DNA of 64,000 nt. Origin: Geodermatophilaceae bacterium URHB0062. GTDB taxonomy: Bacteria > Actinomycetota > Actinomycetes > Mycobacteriales > Geodermatophilaceae. Under the pieces are notes generated by a model that did not search any database, had not been told where the DNA came from, and saw only the letters and a list, made by a program, of their open reading frames with translations. Made by a program: the position numbers and the translations under genes. Positions 9,037 to 16,569 of this stretch are shown in pieces (positions within the stretch are counted from its first letter, which is position 1; the number at the start of each line of letters is the position of its first letter). The stretch lies in NCBI GenBank assembly GCA_000620185.1, contig JHVO01000014.1, forward strand, positions 124,001 through 188,000, in the 5' to 3' direction.

Positions 9037-9927
9037 GTGAGCTCGCGCATGCACGCGGACGAGGTCGACACCGACCCGCGGCTCGTCCGCCGCCTGCTCG
9101 CGGCGCAGTTCCCGGAGTGGGCGAGCCTGCCCGTCCGGCCGGTCCCGTCGGCCGGCACGGACAACGCCCTGTACCGACTGGGTGCGGACCTCGCGGTCCG
9201 GCTGCCGCGCATCGGCTGGGCGGTCGACGACGTCGCGAAGGAGCACCGGTGGCTGCCCCTGCTCGCTGGGCAGCTACCGCTCCCCGTTCCCGCACCCGTC
9301 GGGGCGGGGCGGCCGAGCGAGGGATATCCCTGGCCGTGGTCGGTGTACCGCTGGTTGCCGGGCGAGGACGCCGCGGGCGGCCGGCTGCGGAACCTCGCGG
9401 AGGCGGCCACCGACCTCGCCGGCTTCGTCACCGCCCTGCACCGGATCGAGGCCCCCCGGCCGCTCGACACGGAAGGGTCGTCGCGCGGCGTGCCCCTGGC
9501 GCTCCGCGACGCGGCCACCCGCGCGGCCATCGACGCGCTCGCCGGCTCCGTCGATCGCGGCGCCGTGACCGACGCGTGGGAGGCCGCGCTCGCGGCGCCG
9601 GAGTGGCATGGCCGGCCGGTCTGGGTGCACGGCGACCTGACGCCGGGGAACCTGCTCGTCGAGGAGGGCCGGCTCAGCGCGGTGATCGATTTCGGCGCGC
9701 TGAACGTCGGCGACCCGGCGGTCGATCTGCTCCCCGCCTGGAACCTCTTCCCCGCGCCCGTGCGCGAGGTCTACCGCGCCGCGCTCGGAGTGGACGACGC
9801 CACGTGGGAGCGGGGATGCGGCTGGGCGCTGTCGGTGGCGCTGATCGCGCTGCCCTACTACCGGCACACCAACCCGGCGATCACCGCCGGTTCGCGGCTG
9901 GTGATCGACCGGGTGCTCACGTCCTGA
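9037..9927 (+). CDS. Aminoglycoside phosphotransferase-fold kinase
   Basis: Protein of 296 aa with the APH/choline kinase fold. The catalytic loop is VWVHGDLTPGNLLV (Asp as base, Asn as metal ligand) and the metal-binding segment is AVIDFGALNVGDPAVDL, with an N-lobe SAGTDNALYRLGADLAVRLPR. Relatives phosphorylate aminoglycosides, macrolides or metabolites; many chromosomal copies are not resistance genes, so I do not claim resistance. GTG 9037 is preferred because GAGGAG at 9023-9028 is 8 nt upstream; GTG 9028 is an alternative. Its end overlaps the convergent PAP2 gene by 11 bp. Confidence 0.83.
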   Translation: MSSRMHADEVDTDPRLVRRLLAAQFPEWASLPVRPVPSAGTDNALYRLGADLAVRLPRIGWAVDDVAKEHRWLPLLAGQLPLPVPAPVGAGRPSEGYPWPWSVYRWLPGEDAAGGRLRNLAEAATDLAGFVTALHRIEAPRPLDTEGSSRGVPLALRDAATRAAIDALAGSVDRGAVTDAWEAALAAPEWHGRPVWVHGDLTPGNLLVEEGRLSAVIDFGALNVGDPAVDLLPAWNLFPAPVREVYRAALGVDDATWERGCGWALSVALIALPYYRHTNPAITAGSRLVIDRVLTS

Positions 9928-10624
9928 GCGGTGGTCGCATGCGCGCCAACAACGCCGCGGCGAGCACCGTGAACAGCACGCCCAGCAGCCATCCGGCGAC
10001 GACGTCGGTGGGCCAGTGGACGCCCAAGTACACCCGGCCGACGCCGTCGAGGAGCGCCCACAGCGCGAGCGCCGCCATGACGGCGAACCGCCAGGCGGCC
10101 CGGACGCAGTAGACCAGGCCGAGGGACAGCAGACCTGCCGCGCAGGTCGCGGTCGCGGTGTGGCCGGAGGGCATCGAGAACCCGGCGGCGTGCATCTCCC
10201 AGTCGCCCTCGGGTGGACGGCTCCGGCCGACCAGGGCGGCGATGGCGACCCGCACGCCCTGCTCCACCGCCATGAGCAGCAGGCCCGCCGCAGCCCCGAA
10301 CCACCACGGTCGCGGGCGCAGCACGAGCATCGCTCCCACGGCGGCCGCGACGTAGGCCAGGTATTCCGAGGTCGCCGACACCGCCACCGCCACGGTCGTC
10401 AGCGCCGCCGCCCGGTGGTGCAGGCCGGCCGCGTGCAGGGTGGCGTCCCACCCCGTCGGCCGCAGATCGTCGACGAGGACCCAGACGATCACCGCGACCA
10501 GACCCACCAGGCACGTGGCCCCGACGACGACGAGGAACCGGGTCGACGGCCCCGCCCGATCGGCCGTCGCCGGATCTGCGGCGCCGCCGACCACCGGGCC
10601 TCCTGCACCTGCGCGGACGGACAT
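9917..10624 (-). CDS. PAP2 superfamily membrane phosphatase
   Basis: Membrane lipid phosphatase-like protein of about 235 aa with six hydrophobic segments. The three PAP2 motifs are present: GRSRPPEG (C1), SMPSGHTATA (C2) and GRVYLGVHWPTDVVAG (C3), carrying the catalytic histidines and arginines facing the outside of the membrane. Substrate could be phosphatidate, undecaprenyl diphosphate or another lipid phosphate. I take ATG 10624; an ATG at 10669 would extend it by 15 residues toward the divergent HAD gene. A second PAP2 gene lies at about 24.1-24.8 kb. Confidence 0.85.
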   Translation of the reverse strand: MSVRAGAGGPVVGGAADPATADRAGPSTRFLVVVGATCLVGLVAVIVWVLVDDLRPTGWDATLHAAGLHHRAAALTTVAVAVSATSEYLAYVAAAVGAMLVLRPRPWWFGAAAGLLLMAVEQGVRVAIAALVGRSRPPEGDWEMHAAGFSMPSGHTATATCAAGLLSLGLVYCVRAAWRFAVMAALALWALLDGVGRVYLGVHWPTDVVAGWLLGVLFTVLAAALLARMRPPLRT

Positions 10625-10706
10625 GATCGAGAGTGTGGGGGTCGCGCCACGTCCTCGCAGCTCCATCACCGGAACGAGGGGCCCGCCGGCGTGCGCCGTC
10701 CCCTCG

Positions 10707-10712
10707 TACGCT
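10707..10712 (+). promoter_or_regulatory. Leaderless -10 (TACGCT) of the HAD gene
   Basis: TACGCT is followed by exactly 7 nt and then GTG 10720, with no Shine-Dalgarno, the layout expected for a leaderless transcript. Confidence 0.5.
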
Positions 10713-10719
10713 CCCGCAG

Positions 10720-11325
10720 GTGATCAAGGCGGTCGTCCTGGACATCGGCGGCGTGCTCGAGTGGACGCCGTCCACCGGGCACGTGGAGCAGTGGGAGGCG
10801 GCGCTCGGTCTCGAGCCGGACGAGCTGCACCGCACGATGGACGACGTCTGGCGCGGCGGCCGCCTCGGCACTCTCTCCGAGGCGCAGGTGGAGGCCGCCT
10901 TCGCCGAGTGACTCGGCCTCTCCCCCGCCGACCTCGACGCCTTCATGGCCGGGTTCTGGGAGGAGTACCTGGGCTCGCCGAACACCGAGCTGATCGAGTG
11001 GTTCGGCGGCCTGCGTCGTCGCTGCCGGACCGGGATCGTGAGCAACAGCTTCGTGGGTGCCCGGGAGCGCGAGCAGGAGCGCTACGGGTTCGAGGACCTG
11101 ACCGAGGTCATCGTCTACTCGCACGAGGTGGGTCTGGCCAAGCCCGATCCCGCGATCTACGCCCTGGTCTGCCGGCGGCTCGAGGTGGCACCCGAGGACG
11201 CGGTGTTCCTCGACGACCGGCAGGCCGCCGTCGAGGGAGCGGAGTCGATCGGCATGACCGGCATCCTGTTCCGGGACAACGGCCAGGCGATCGCCGCGAT
11301 CGAGGCGCTGCTGGGCCCCGGCTGA
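10720..11325 (+). pseudogene. HAD-superfamily hydrolase split by an in-frame TGA
   Basis: The frame starts at GTG 10720 (IKAVVLDIGGVLEWTP, HAD motif I) and is stopped by TGA at 10909-10911 right after AQVEAAFAE. The same frame continues without shift: LGLSPADLDAFMAGF, motif II GIVSNSF, motif III lysine in GLAKPDPAIY and motif IV FLDDRQAAVEGAESIG, ending at TGA 11323-11325. Restored, the protein would be about 201 aa, normal for an IA-type HAD phosphatase. The most economical event is CGA to TGA (Arg to stop). The coding pattern on both sides is intact, so the change is recent, or a sequencing error. Read as is, the first part (63 aa) lacks motifs II-IV and should be inactive. Confidence 0.8.
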
Positions 11326-11326
11326 G

Positions 11327-11354
11327 CGCCCGGGACGCGCACCCGACCCGGGCG
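11327..11354. terminator. Bidirectional hairpin terminator
   Basis: CGCCCGGG at 11327-11334 pairs perfectly with CCCGGGCG at 11347-11354 around a 12-nt loop, between the ends of the convergent HAD and AOC-like genes. No U-tract, as common in actinomycetes. Confidence 0.5.
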
Positions 11355-11359
11355 ATAGT

Positions 11360-11839
11360 TCACCGGGTCAGGCGGAGGGTCAGGGTTCCGGTGTTGGCGG
11401 CGTCCCCGTTCTCCAGCAGGACGCCGTCCCCGCGGACCGTCCGGTAGGCGCCCGAGCCGCCGGTGACCGCCAGGACCTTGCGCGGCGGCGGTGCGTTGAC
11501 GAACGCGAAGGAGATGGTGTCCGGGCCGAGCCGCACGACACCGGTGCAGTTCGAGAGCCCCGCCGCCTCCACGACGACGCAGCTGCCGACCTCATCGCCG
11601 ACCTGCTTCCCGTGCTGCGACAAGGTGTCGTGGAAGACGAGCTCATCACCCGCCGACAGACCCGGCTCACCCAGGTCGGTGAGCTGGAACGGGCTGAACT
11701 GGACGTCGAACCGCACTGTGCGCTCGCCACCGGCGCCGGAGCCGGCGGCGGGATCGGCGCTGGCGACCGATCCCTGGATCAGGACGACGGACGCCAGGAC
11801 GGCGCCCCCCAGTGCGACTGCACGCTTGGCACGCTGCAC
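11360..11839 (-). CDS. Secreted protein with allene-oxide-cyclase-like barrel
   Basis: Exported protein of 159 aa. Residues 1-28 form a signal peptide (basic start, hydrophobic core GGAVLASVVLIQG, cleavage after VASA). The mature part resembles the AOC-barrel/dirigent-like domain: FSPFQLTDLGEPGLSAGDELVFHDTL, a conserved cysteine pair (SCVV...SNCTG) and the closing GGSGAYRTVRGDG motif. Such domains occur in many actinobacterial secreted proteins; the catalytic role is not established. GTG 11839 is preceded by GAGGAGG. It is convergent with the broken HAD gene. Confidence 0.75.
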   Translation of the reverse strand: MQRAKRAVALGGAVLASVVLIQGSVASADPAAGSGAGGERTVRFDVQFSPFQLTDLGEPGLSAGDELVFHDTLSQHGKQVGDEVGSCVVVEAAGLSNCTGVVRLGPDTISFAFVNAPPPRKVLAVTGGSGAYRTVRGDGVLLENGDAANTGTLTLRLTR

Positions 11840-12155
11840 GTCTGCCTCCTCGACGTCCGCCCCGGGCTGTCGGTGCCCGAGGGTTTGCCCAGGGTTCCGG
11901 GCCGGCCGCTGCGGCGGAACCGGTGCGCTGCGCGGCCACAGGGACGTCCCGCGCGGCGCCTACTCGCCGCTCCGACCCGGTCGCGGGTGCGCGGAGCGCG
12001 CGGCGTGCCGGGCGACCATGACCGAAATCACGGTTCAGTCCGCCCCTTGGGACGCCGATCGACCCTGTGGATACCGGTGAGTCCGGCTGCCTCCGCGGCC
12101 GCGCCGATCCATGTGGTCCGTGCCCACGGCAAGAGTCGGCGCGGGAAAGGCAACG
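11840..12155. other. Intergenic region between divergent secreted-protein genes
   Basis: About 316 bp between the AOC-like gene and the peptide-binding lipoprotein. Apart from the ribosome-binding sites at both ends I see no credible gene, RNA, or well-formed operator; short open frames here lack ribosome sites and family matches. Confidence 0.5.
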
Positions 12156-13790
12156 ATGACACTCAACACCCGTCCCCTCCGCGCGGTCGGCGCTGCGCTC
12201 GCCGGCGTCGTGCTGCTGAGCGCCTGCAACGGAGCCGCCACCGAGGAGGCGACCCCCCGGGAGCCGGTCAGCATCGCGATCGGCGAGCCGGTGAACCCGC
12301 TCGTCCCGGGCAACACGACCGAGGAGTACGGCACCCAGGTCATCGAGTCGCTGTGGACCGGGCTGGTCGAGTACGGCCCCGACGGCGAGGTCGAGCACAC
12401 CGGCGTGGCCAAGTCCATCGAGTCCGAGGACAAGGTCACGTGGACCGTCCGCCTCCGCGACGGCTGGACCTTCCACGACGGCACGCCCGTCACCGCGGCG
12501 TCGTTCGTCGACGCCTGGAACTACACCGCCTACAGCCCCAACGCCCAGAGCGGCTCCTACTACTTCGCGAACATCGAGGGCTACGGCGACCTGCAGGCCC
12601 CGGTGGACGCGAACGGTGAGCCCGCCGGGAAGCCCGCCGCCACCGAGATGAGCGGCCTCGAGGTGCTGGACGACGCGACGTTCACCGTCACCCTGACGGC
12701 GCCGTTCGCGCAGTTCCCGGTGACCCTCGGCTACAACCCGTTCTACCCCCTCCCGAAGGCGTTCTACGACGACCCGAAGGCGTTCGGCCAGAAGCCGATC
12801 GGCAACGGCCCGTTCGAGGCCGACGGGGAGTTCAGCCCGGACAAGGGCATCACCGTGCGGGCCTACGACGACTACGCGGGCGACCACGCACCGTCGGTCG
12901 ACGCGGTCGAGTTCCGCGTCTACACCGACACCGACACCGCCTACACCGACGCGCTGGCCGGCAACCTCGACATCGTCCCGAGGATCCCGGCCGACGCCAG
13001 CGGTACCGCGGAAGCGGACTTCGACGGCCGGTACGTCGAGACCCCGGCGTCGGGCTTCACGTTCCTGGCCCTGCCGCTGTACGACCAGCGGTACGCCGAC
13101 CCGCGGGTGCGCCAGGCGCTGTCGATGGCCATCGACCGCCAGACGATCGCCGAGCAGATCTTCTCCGGCACGCGCGAGCCGGCCGACTCCGTGGTGCCGC
13201 CCGTGGTGGACGGGCACCGGGACGGCGCCTGCCAGTACTGCGAGCTGGACGTCGCCCGGGCCAAGGCGCTGCTGGACCAGGCCGGCTTCGACCGCACCAA
13301 GCCGATCGAGCTGTGGTTCAACTCCGGCGGTGGCAACGACGCGTGGGTGGAGGCGGTGGGCAACCAGCTGCGGGCGAATCTCGGCGTCGACTACGTCCTG
13401 CGCGGCGACCTCGCCCCGCCGGAGTACGGCCCGCTGATGTTCAGCAAGGGCATGACCGGCCCGTTCCGCATGGGCTGGTCGATGGACTACCCGAGCCCCC
13501 AGAACTTCCTGGAGCCGCTGTACTCGACGCAGTCGCAGCCGCCGGCCGGCTCGAACACGTCCTTCTACAGCAATCCGCAGTTCGACGCGCTGGTCGCTCA
13601 GGGCAACGCCGCCAGCAGCAGCGACGAGGCCATCGGCTTCTACAACGACGCCGAGGACGTCCTGCTCGAGGACATGCCGATCATCCCGCTGTTCTTCGAC
13701 GTGACGCAGTCGGTGCACTCGGCGCACGTCACCGAGATGACCGTCGACGCCTTCGGGCGGGTGGACACCACCTCACTGCGCCAGGGCTGA
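12156..13790 (+). CDS. Extracellular solute-binding lipoprotein, family 5 (oligopeptide type)
   Basis: Membrane-anchored binding protein of 544 aa for an oligopeptide/dipeptide-type ABC importer. The N-terminus has a signal peptide ending in a lipobox (LLSAC, Cys about 23). The body follows the SBP_bac_5 pattern: ESLWTGLVEYGPDGEV, KVTWTVRLRDGWTFHDGTPVTA, the GNGPFEADGEF segment, and VRQALSMAIDRQTIAEQIFSG. ATG 12156 follows AAAGG and places the signal peptide correctly. No permease or ATPase gene is adjacent, so it must work with components encoded elsewhere. A strong hairpin follows the stop. Confidence 0.9.
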   Translation: MTLNTRPLRAVGAALAGVVLLSACNGAATEEATPREPVSIAIGEPVNPLVPGNTTEEYGTQVIESLWTGLVEYGPDGEVEHTGVAKSIESEDKVTWTVRLRDGWTFHDGTPVTAASFVDAWNYTAYSPNAQSGSYYFANIEGYGDLQAPVDANGEPAGKPAATEMSGLEVLDDATFTVTLTAPFAQFPVTLGYNPFYPLPKAFYDDPKAFGQKPIGNGPFEADGEFSPDKGITVRAYDDYAGDHAPSVDAVEFRVYTDTDTAYTDALAGNLDIVPRIPADASGTAEADFDGRYVETPASGFTFLALPLYDQRYADPRVRQALSMAIDRQTIAEQIFSGTREPADSVVPPVVDGHRDGACQYCELDVARAKALLDQAGFDRTKPIELWFNSGGGNDAWVEAVGNQLRANLGVDYVLRGDLAPPEYGPLMFSKGMTGPFRMGWSMDYPSPQNFLEPLYSTQSQPPAGSNTSFYSNPQFDALVAQGNAASSSDEAIGFYNDAEDVLLEDMPIIPLFFDVTQSVHSAHVTEMTVDAFGRVDTTSLRQG

Positions 13791-13804
13791 GTTCCGCGCC
13801 GACG

Positions 13805-13836
13805 GCGGCCCCCACCTCGACCGGGGTGGGGGCCGC
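13805..13836. terminator. Hairpin terminator after the binding protein
   Basis: A 12-bp perfect stem (GCGGCCCCCACC at 13805-13816, GGTGGGGGCCGC at 13825-13836) with an 8-nt loop lies 14 bp after the stop codon and before the convergent unknown gene. Confidence 0.75.
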
Positions 13837-13872
13837 AGTCGTCCGGAGCTGCCCGATGCGATTCGCCGTGCC

Positions 13873-14304
13873 TCACGGGGGGAGGTCTCGAGCGGCGTGA
13901 CGAGTTCCCGCGATGTCCAGGTAGACGTCGTGGGCCGGCAACTCCGACTGCAGCTGCCGGGCCAGCCGCACGCTCAGGGGCCGTCCCGGCGTGAAGTCGA
14001 GCGGGTCCGCGGCACTCTGGACGCGGGCCTCCCAACCCTCCTGCCGGGAGCGCAACCGCTCGATCAGCTGAGCGGAGACCCCAAGGCCGGCGAGCTCCTC
14101 GCCGTCGACGTCACCGTCGAGGGGAAAGCCGAGACCGACGATCTCCACGGGGACGTCCGCATGGGCGTACGGCCGCAGCACGAGCGTTCGACCGCGCCGG
14201 ATGCGCTCCTCGGCCTGGGCTTGCGCGACGTCATCGGCTTCCGCCCGCACCTGGTCCAGCGGCCGCCCCGTCATCTCGCTGAACTGCTCGGGACTCAGGA
14301 ACAT
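13873..14304 (-). CDS. Hypothetical protein, acidic, unknown family
   Basis: Predicted protein of 143 aa beginning FLSPEQFSEMTGRPLDQVRAEADDVAQAQAEERI, with a central hydrophobic strand (TLVLRPY, VEIVGLGFPLDG) and a C-terminal part ending in the conserved-looking DVYLDIAGTRHAARDLPP. I do not recognise the family. Start at ATG 14304 is chosen because the preceding residues (to 14379) are cysteine-rich and look non-coding; the ribosome site is weak, so the start is uncertain. It is divergent from the serine hydrolase, about 107 bp away. Third-position GC supports real coding. Confidence 0.55.
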   Translation of the reverse strand: MFLSPEQFSEMTGRPLDQVRAEADDVAQAQAEERIRRGRTLVLRPYAHADVPVEIVGLGFPLDGDVDGEELAGLGVSAQLIERLRSRQEGWEARVQSAADPLDFTPGRPLSVRLARQLQSELPAHDVYLDIAGTRHAARDLPP

Positions 14305-14398
14305 CAGCCCGTCGCCCCGTTCGCGATCTCCGCCCTTGCGCGCCACCCGATCATCGAACCAGCAGCAGGCGAAGCACACCGACGCCCGGCGGGCTTCC

Positions 14399-14404
14399 TA
14401 CCCT
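14399..14404 (+). promoter_or_regulatory. Leaderless -10 (TACCCT) of the serine hydrolase gene
   Basis: TACCCT, 7 nt, then GTG 14412, with no Shine-Dalgarno in the gap. Confidence 0.55.
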
Positions 14405-14411
14405 GGCGCCC

Positions 14412-15815
14412 GTGACGACCACCGAGACGATCCGCGCCGCCGCCCCGTACCTGCGCTCCTGGGTGGAGTTCCAGGCCGCCCACCGCCGGGTGCCGGGAGT
14501 CCAGGTGGCGATCCGCTCCGGGGACGAGCTGGTGCTGTCCGCCGCGGTCGGGGTCGCCGATGCGTCGGCCGCGGTGCCGCTCACCACGGGCCATCTCTTC
14601 CGGATCGCCTCGCACTCGAAGACCTTCACCGCGACGGCGGTCCTGCAACTGGTCGAGTCCGGGCGCATGCGCCTCGACGACGCGATCGCCGACCTCGTGC
14701 CCGAGTTGGCGGGCTCCGCCGTCGCCGCGGTGACGGTGCGGGAGCTGCTGGGGCATCAGTCCGGCGTCCTCCGGGACGGCGAGGACGCGGACTTCTGGAC
14801 GATGAAGGAACCCTTCCCCGACCGGGACGCACTCCTCGCCGCGGTGCTGCGCGCGGGGCGGGTGCACGCCCGCAACGAGCACTTCAAGTACTCGAACATC
14901 GGTTACTCGCTGGTGGGGCTGGCGATCGAGGCCGTCACGGGCACCTCGTACGCCGCCCACGTGCGGACCGCCGTCCTGGAGCCGCTCGGGCTGCGGGCCA
15001 CCGGCGCGGAGTACGACCCAGCCCGGGCCGGCGAGTACGCAGCCGGCCACTCGGGTCTGCTGTTCGGTGAGACCACGCGGGAGACGCTCGGGCACATAGA
15101 CACCCGGGCGATGGCGGCCGCGACCGGCTTCTACTCCACCGCGGAGGACCTGGCCGAGTACGGCGCGGCCCACTTCCTCGGCGACGACCGCCTGCTCACC
15201 GACGACAGCAAACGGATCATGCAGCGCCTGGAGTCGGTGGTGACCGCCTACGGCACCGAGGTGGGGCGGTACGGGGTCGGCATGGGGCTGTGGACCGTGG
15301 GCGACCGGAACCTCGTCGGGCACAGCGGCGGGTATCCCGGCCACATCACGCTGACCTTGATCGATCCGGTCGGGAAGCTGGTCGTCAGCGTCCTCACGAA
15401 CGCGATCGACGGCCCGGCCGAAGACCTCGCGGTGGGGCTGGTGAAGCTGATCGACGTCGCGCTGAAGCCGCGCGCCGAGGTTGCGCCACCACCGGCGGAC
15501 CCGCCGCCGCTGGGTTCGTTCACCGGCCGCTTCGCCAGCCTCTGGGGTGTCGTGGACGTCGCCGAAGTGGGTGGCCGGCTGGTGCTGGTCCGACCGACGG
15601 CGACCGATCCCCTGCCGACGGTCGAGGAGCTGGAGGTGGTGGACGCGACGACCCTGCGGGTGGCCGCCCAGCCGAGCTTCGGCCCGGCCGGCGAACTCAT
15701 CCCCCTCGAGCGCGACGCCGCGGGAAGGATCGTGTCGCTGCGGCTCGGCGGAGTGACCAGCCGGCCCATCGACGACTACCGCCGACGGCGGACGGGGTTC
15801 CCCGGGAACGCCTGA
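14412..15815 (+). CDS. Class C beta-lactamase-fold serine hydrolase
   Basis: Cytoplasmic-looking serine hydrolase of 467 aa with no signal peptide. The active-site motif SxxK is in FRIASHSKTFTATAVLQL (about residue 60), the YxN motif is in FKYSNIGYSLVGLAIE, and HSGGYPGH near residue 305 corresponds to the third motif (HxG). A C-terminal barrel-like extension (about residue 360 onward) follows. Relatives include esterases, D-aminopeptidases and beta-lactamases; without a secretion signal antibiotic hydrolysis is less likely. The GTG start is supported by a leaderless promoter. Convergent with the MBL gene after 9 bp. Confidence 0.85.
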   Translation: MTTTETIRAAAPYLRSWVEFQAAHRRVPGVQVAIRSGDELVLSAAVGVADASAAVPLTTGHLFRIASHSKTFTATAVLQLVESGRMRLDDAIADLVPELAGSAVAAVTVRELLGHQSGVLRDGEDADFWTMKEPFPDRDALLAAVLRAGRVHARNEHFKYSNIGYSLVGLAIEAVTGTSYAAHVRTAVLEPLGLRATGAEYDPARAGEYAAGHSGLLFGETTRETLGHIDTRAMAAATGFYSTAEDLAEYGAAHFLGDDRLLTDDSKRIMQRLESVVTAYGTEVGRYGVGMGLWTVGDRNLVGHSGGYPGHITLTLIDPVGKLVVSVLTNAIDGPAEDLAVGLVKLIDVALKPRAEVAPPPADPPPLGSFTGRFASLWGVVDVAEVGGRLVLVRPTATDPLPTVEELEVVDATTLRVAAQPSFGPAGELIPLERDAAGRIVSLRLGGVTSRPIDDYRRRRTGFPGNA

Positions 15816-15824
15816 CCGACCGGC

Positions 15825-16403
15825 TCAGCGGGGCGTGGACGGACTCGGCCGGAAGGCGGGCCCGTGCGCGCAGACGATGAGCGTGGCGAGGTCGAGCACC
15901 CGCTCGCGTTGTTCCCGCAGTTGGTCCCGGTCGAGCGCATACGGGTCGTCGGCCGGCCCCTCCTCCGTCCACCAAAGATGCGTCAAGGCGGCCACCTCGT
16001 CGGCGGTTCCGACCAGCGTGGTGACGTCCTGCGGCGAGTGCCCAGGCGTGGCGAGCAGCCGGATGCCGGGCGTGAGCTGGACGCCGTCGGCGGCCCGGCG
16101 GGTGAACGTGTCGGCCTCGATGACGGACTGGAAGTCGTGCACCGGGACGACGGGGAAGAGCGCGATGTTCACGGTGTGATCGAGGTGGTGGTGGCTGACG
16201 ACGACGTCGGTCACGTCCTCGGGTCGGAGCCCGAGCTCGCGCAGCGGTCGCAGGATGAGGTCGCGACCGGCCACCATGCCCGGGTCCACGACGACGACGC
16301 GACCTGCATCGCGGACGAGGCTCACCGTGCCCGCGACGTGGGGCATGCGGACGTAGCCCTCGACGAGGACGTCCAAGCGGGCGGTTCGCGACAGTTCGAC
16401 CAT
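15825..16403 (-). CDS. MBL-fold metallohydrolase
   Basis: Metallo-beta-lactamase-fold hydrolase of 192 aa with motif DVVVSHHHLDHTVN (HxHxDH), an early VVVVDPGMV strand, a TPGHSPQD metal-histidine segment and a C-terminal VCAHGPAF histidine. This compact arrangement resembles MBLAC1-like hydrolases, whose substrates vary (thioesters, RNA, lactones), so the substrate is open. ATG 16403 is supported by a leaderless promoter (TAGTGT 7 nt upstream) and by family length. Confidence 0.82.
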   Translation of the reverse strand: MVELSRTARLDVLVEGYVRMPHVAGTVSLVRDAGRVVVVDPGMVAGRDLILRPLRELGLRPEDVTDVVVSHHHLDHTVNIALFPVVPVHDFQSVIEADTFTRRAADGVQLTPGIRLLATPGHSPQDVTTLVGTADEVAALTHLWWTEEGPADDPYALDRDQLREQRERVLDLATLIVCAHGPAFRPSPSTPR

Positions 16404-16410
16404 GCGGCAG

Positions 16411-16416
16411 ACACTA
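16411..16416 (-). promoter_or_regulatory. Leaderless -10 (TAGTGT) of the MBL gene
   Basis: On the minus strand TAGTGT is followed by 7 nt and ATG 16403; no ribosome-binding site fits between. Confidence 0.55.
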
Positions 16417-16513
16417 GGGGCGCCGCGCGGGGCCTCTCGGACCGGTGGATGCCAGGGACCGGAGGTGGTTCGGCGCACTACCGATGCGGTCGAAGCGGTC
16501 AGATCAACACGGT

Positions 16514-16544
16514 GCCCCGGCCCCGCACGATGCGGGACCGGGGC
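16514..16544 (-). terminator. Hairpin terminator of nrdJ
   Basis: A 14-bp stem with one mismatch (16514-16527 with 16531-16544) and a 3-nt loop lies about 26 bp downstream of the nrdJ stop. Confidence 0.7.
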
Positions 16545-16569
16545 GCCGGTGGTCGGAGCTAGCTGGCGA

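Noticed and set aside
9037-9927. Aminoglycoside resistance gene
   Set aside because: The fold is right but chromosomal APH-like kinases are diverse; nothing in the sequence or context points to antibiotic substrate.
10909-10911. Selenocysteine codon in the HAD gene
   Set aside because: No SECIS-like hairpin is apparent just after the TGA, and HAD hydrolases have no conserved Cys at this place; nonsense mutation is simpler.
14412-15815. Beta-lactam resistance
   Set aside because: SxxK and YxN motifs are present, but there is no signal peptide and the C-terminal extension fits esterase/peptidase relatives better.
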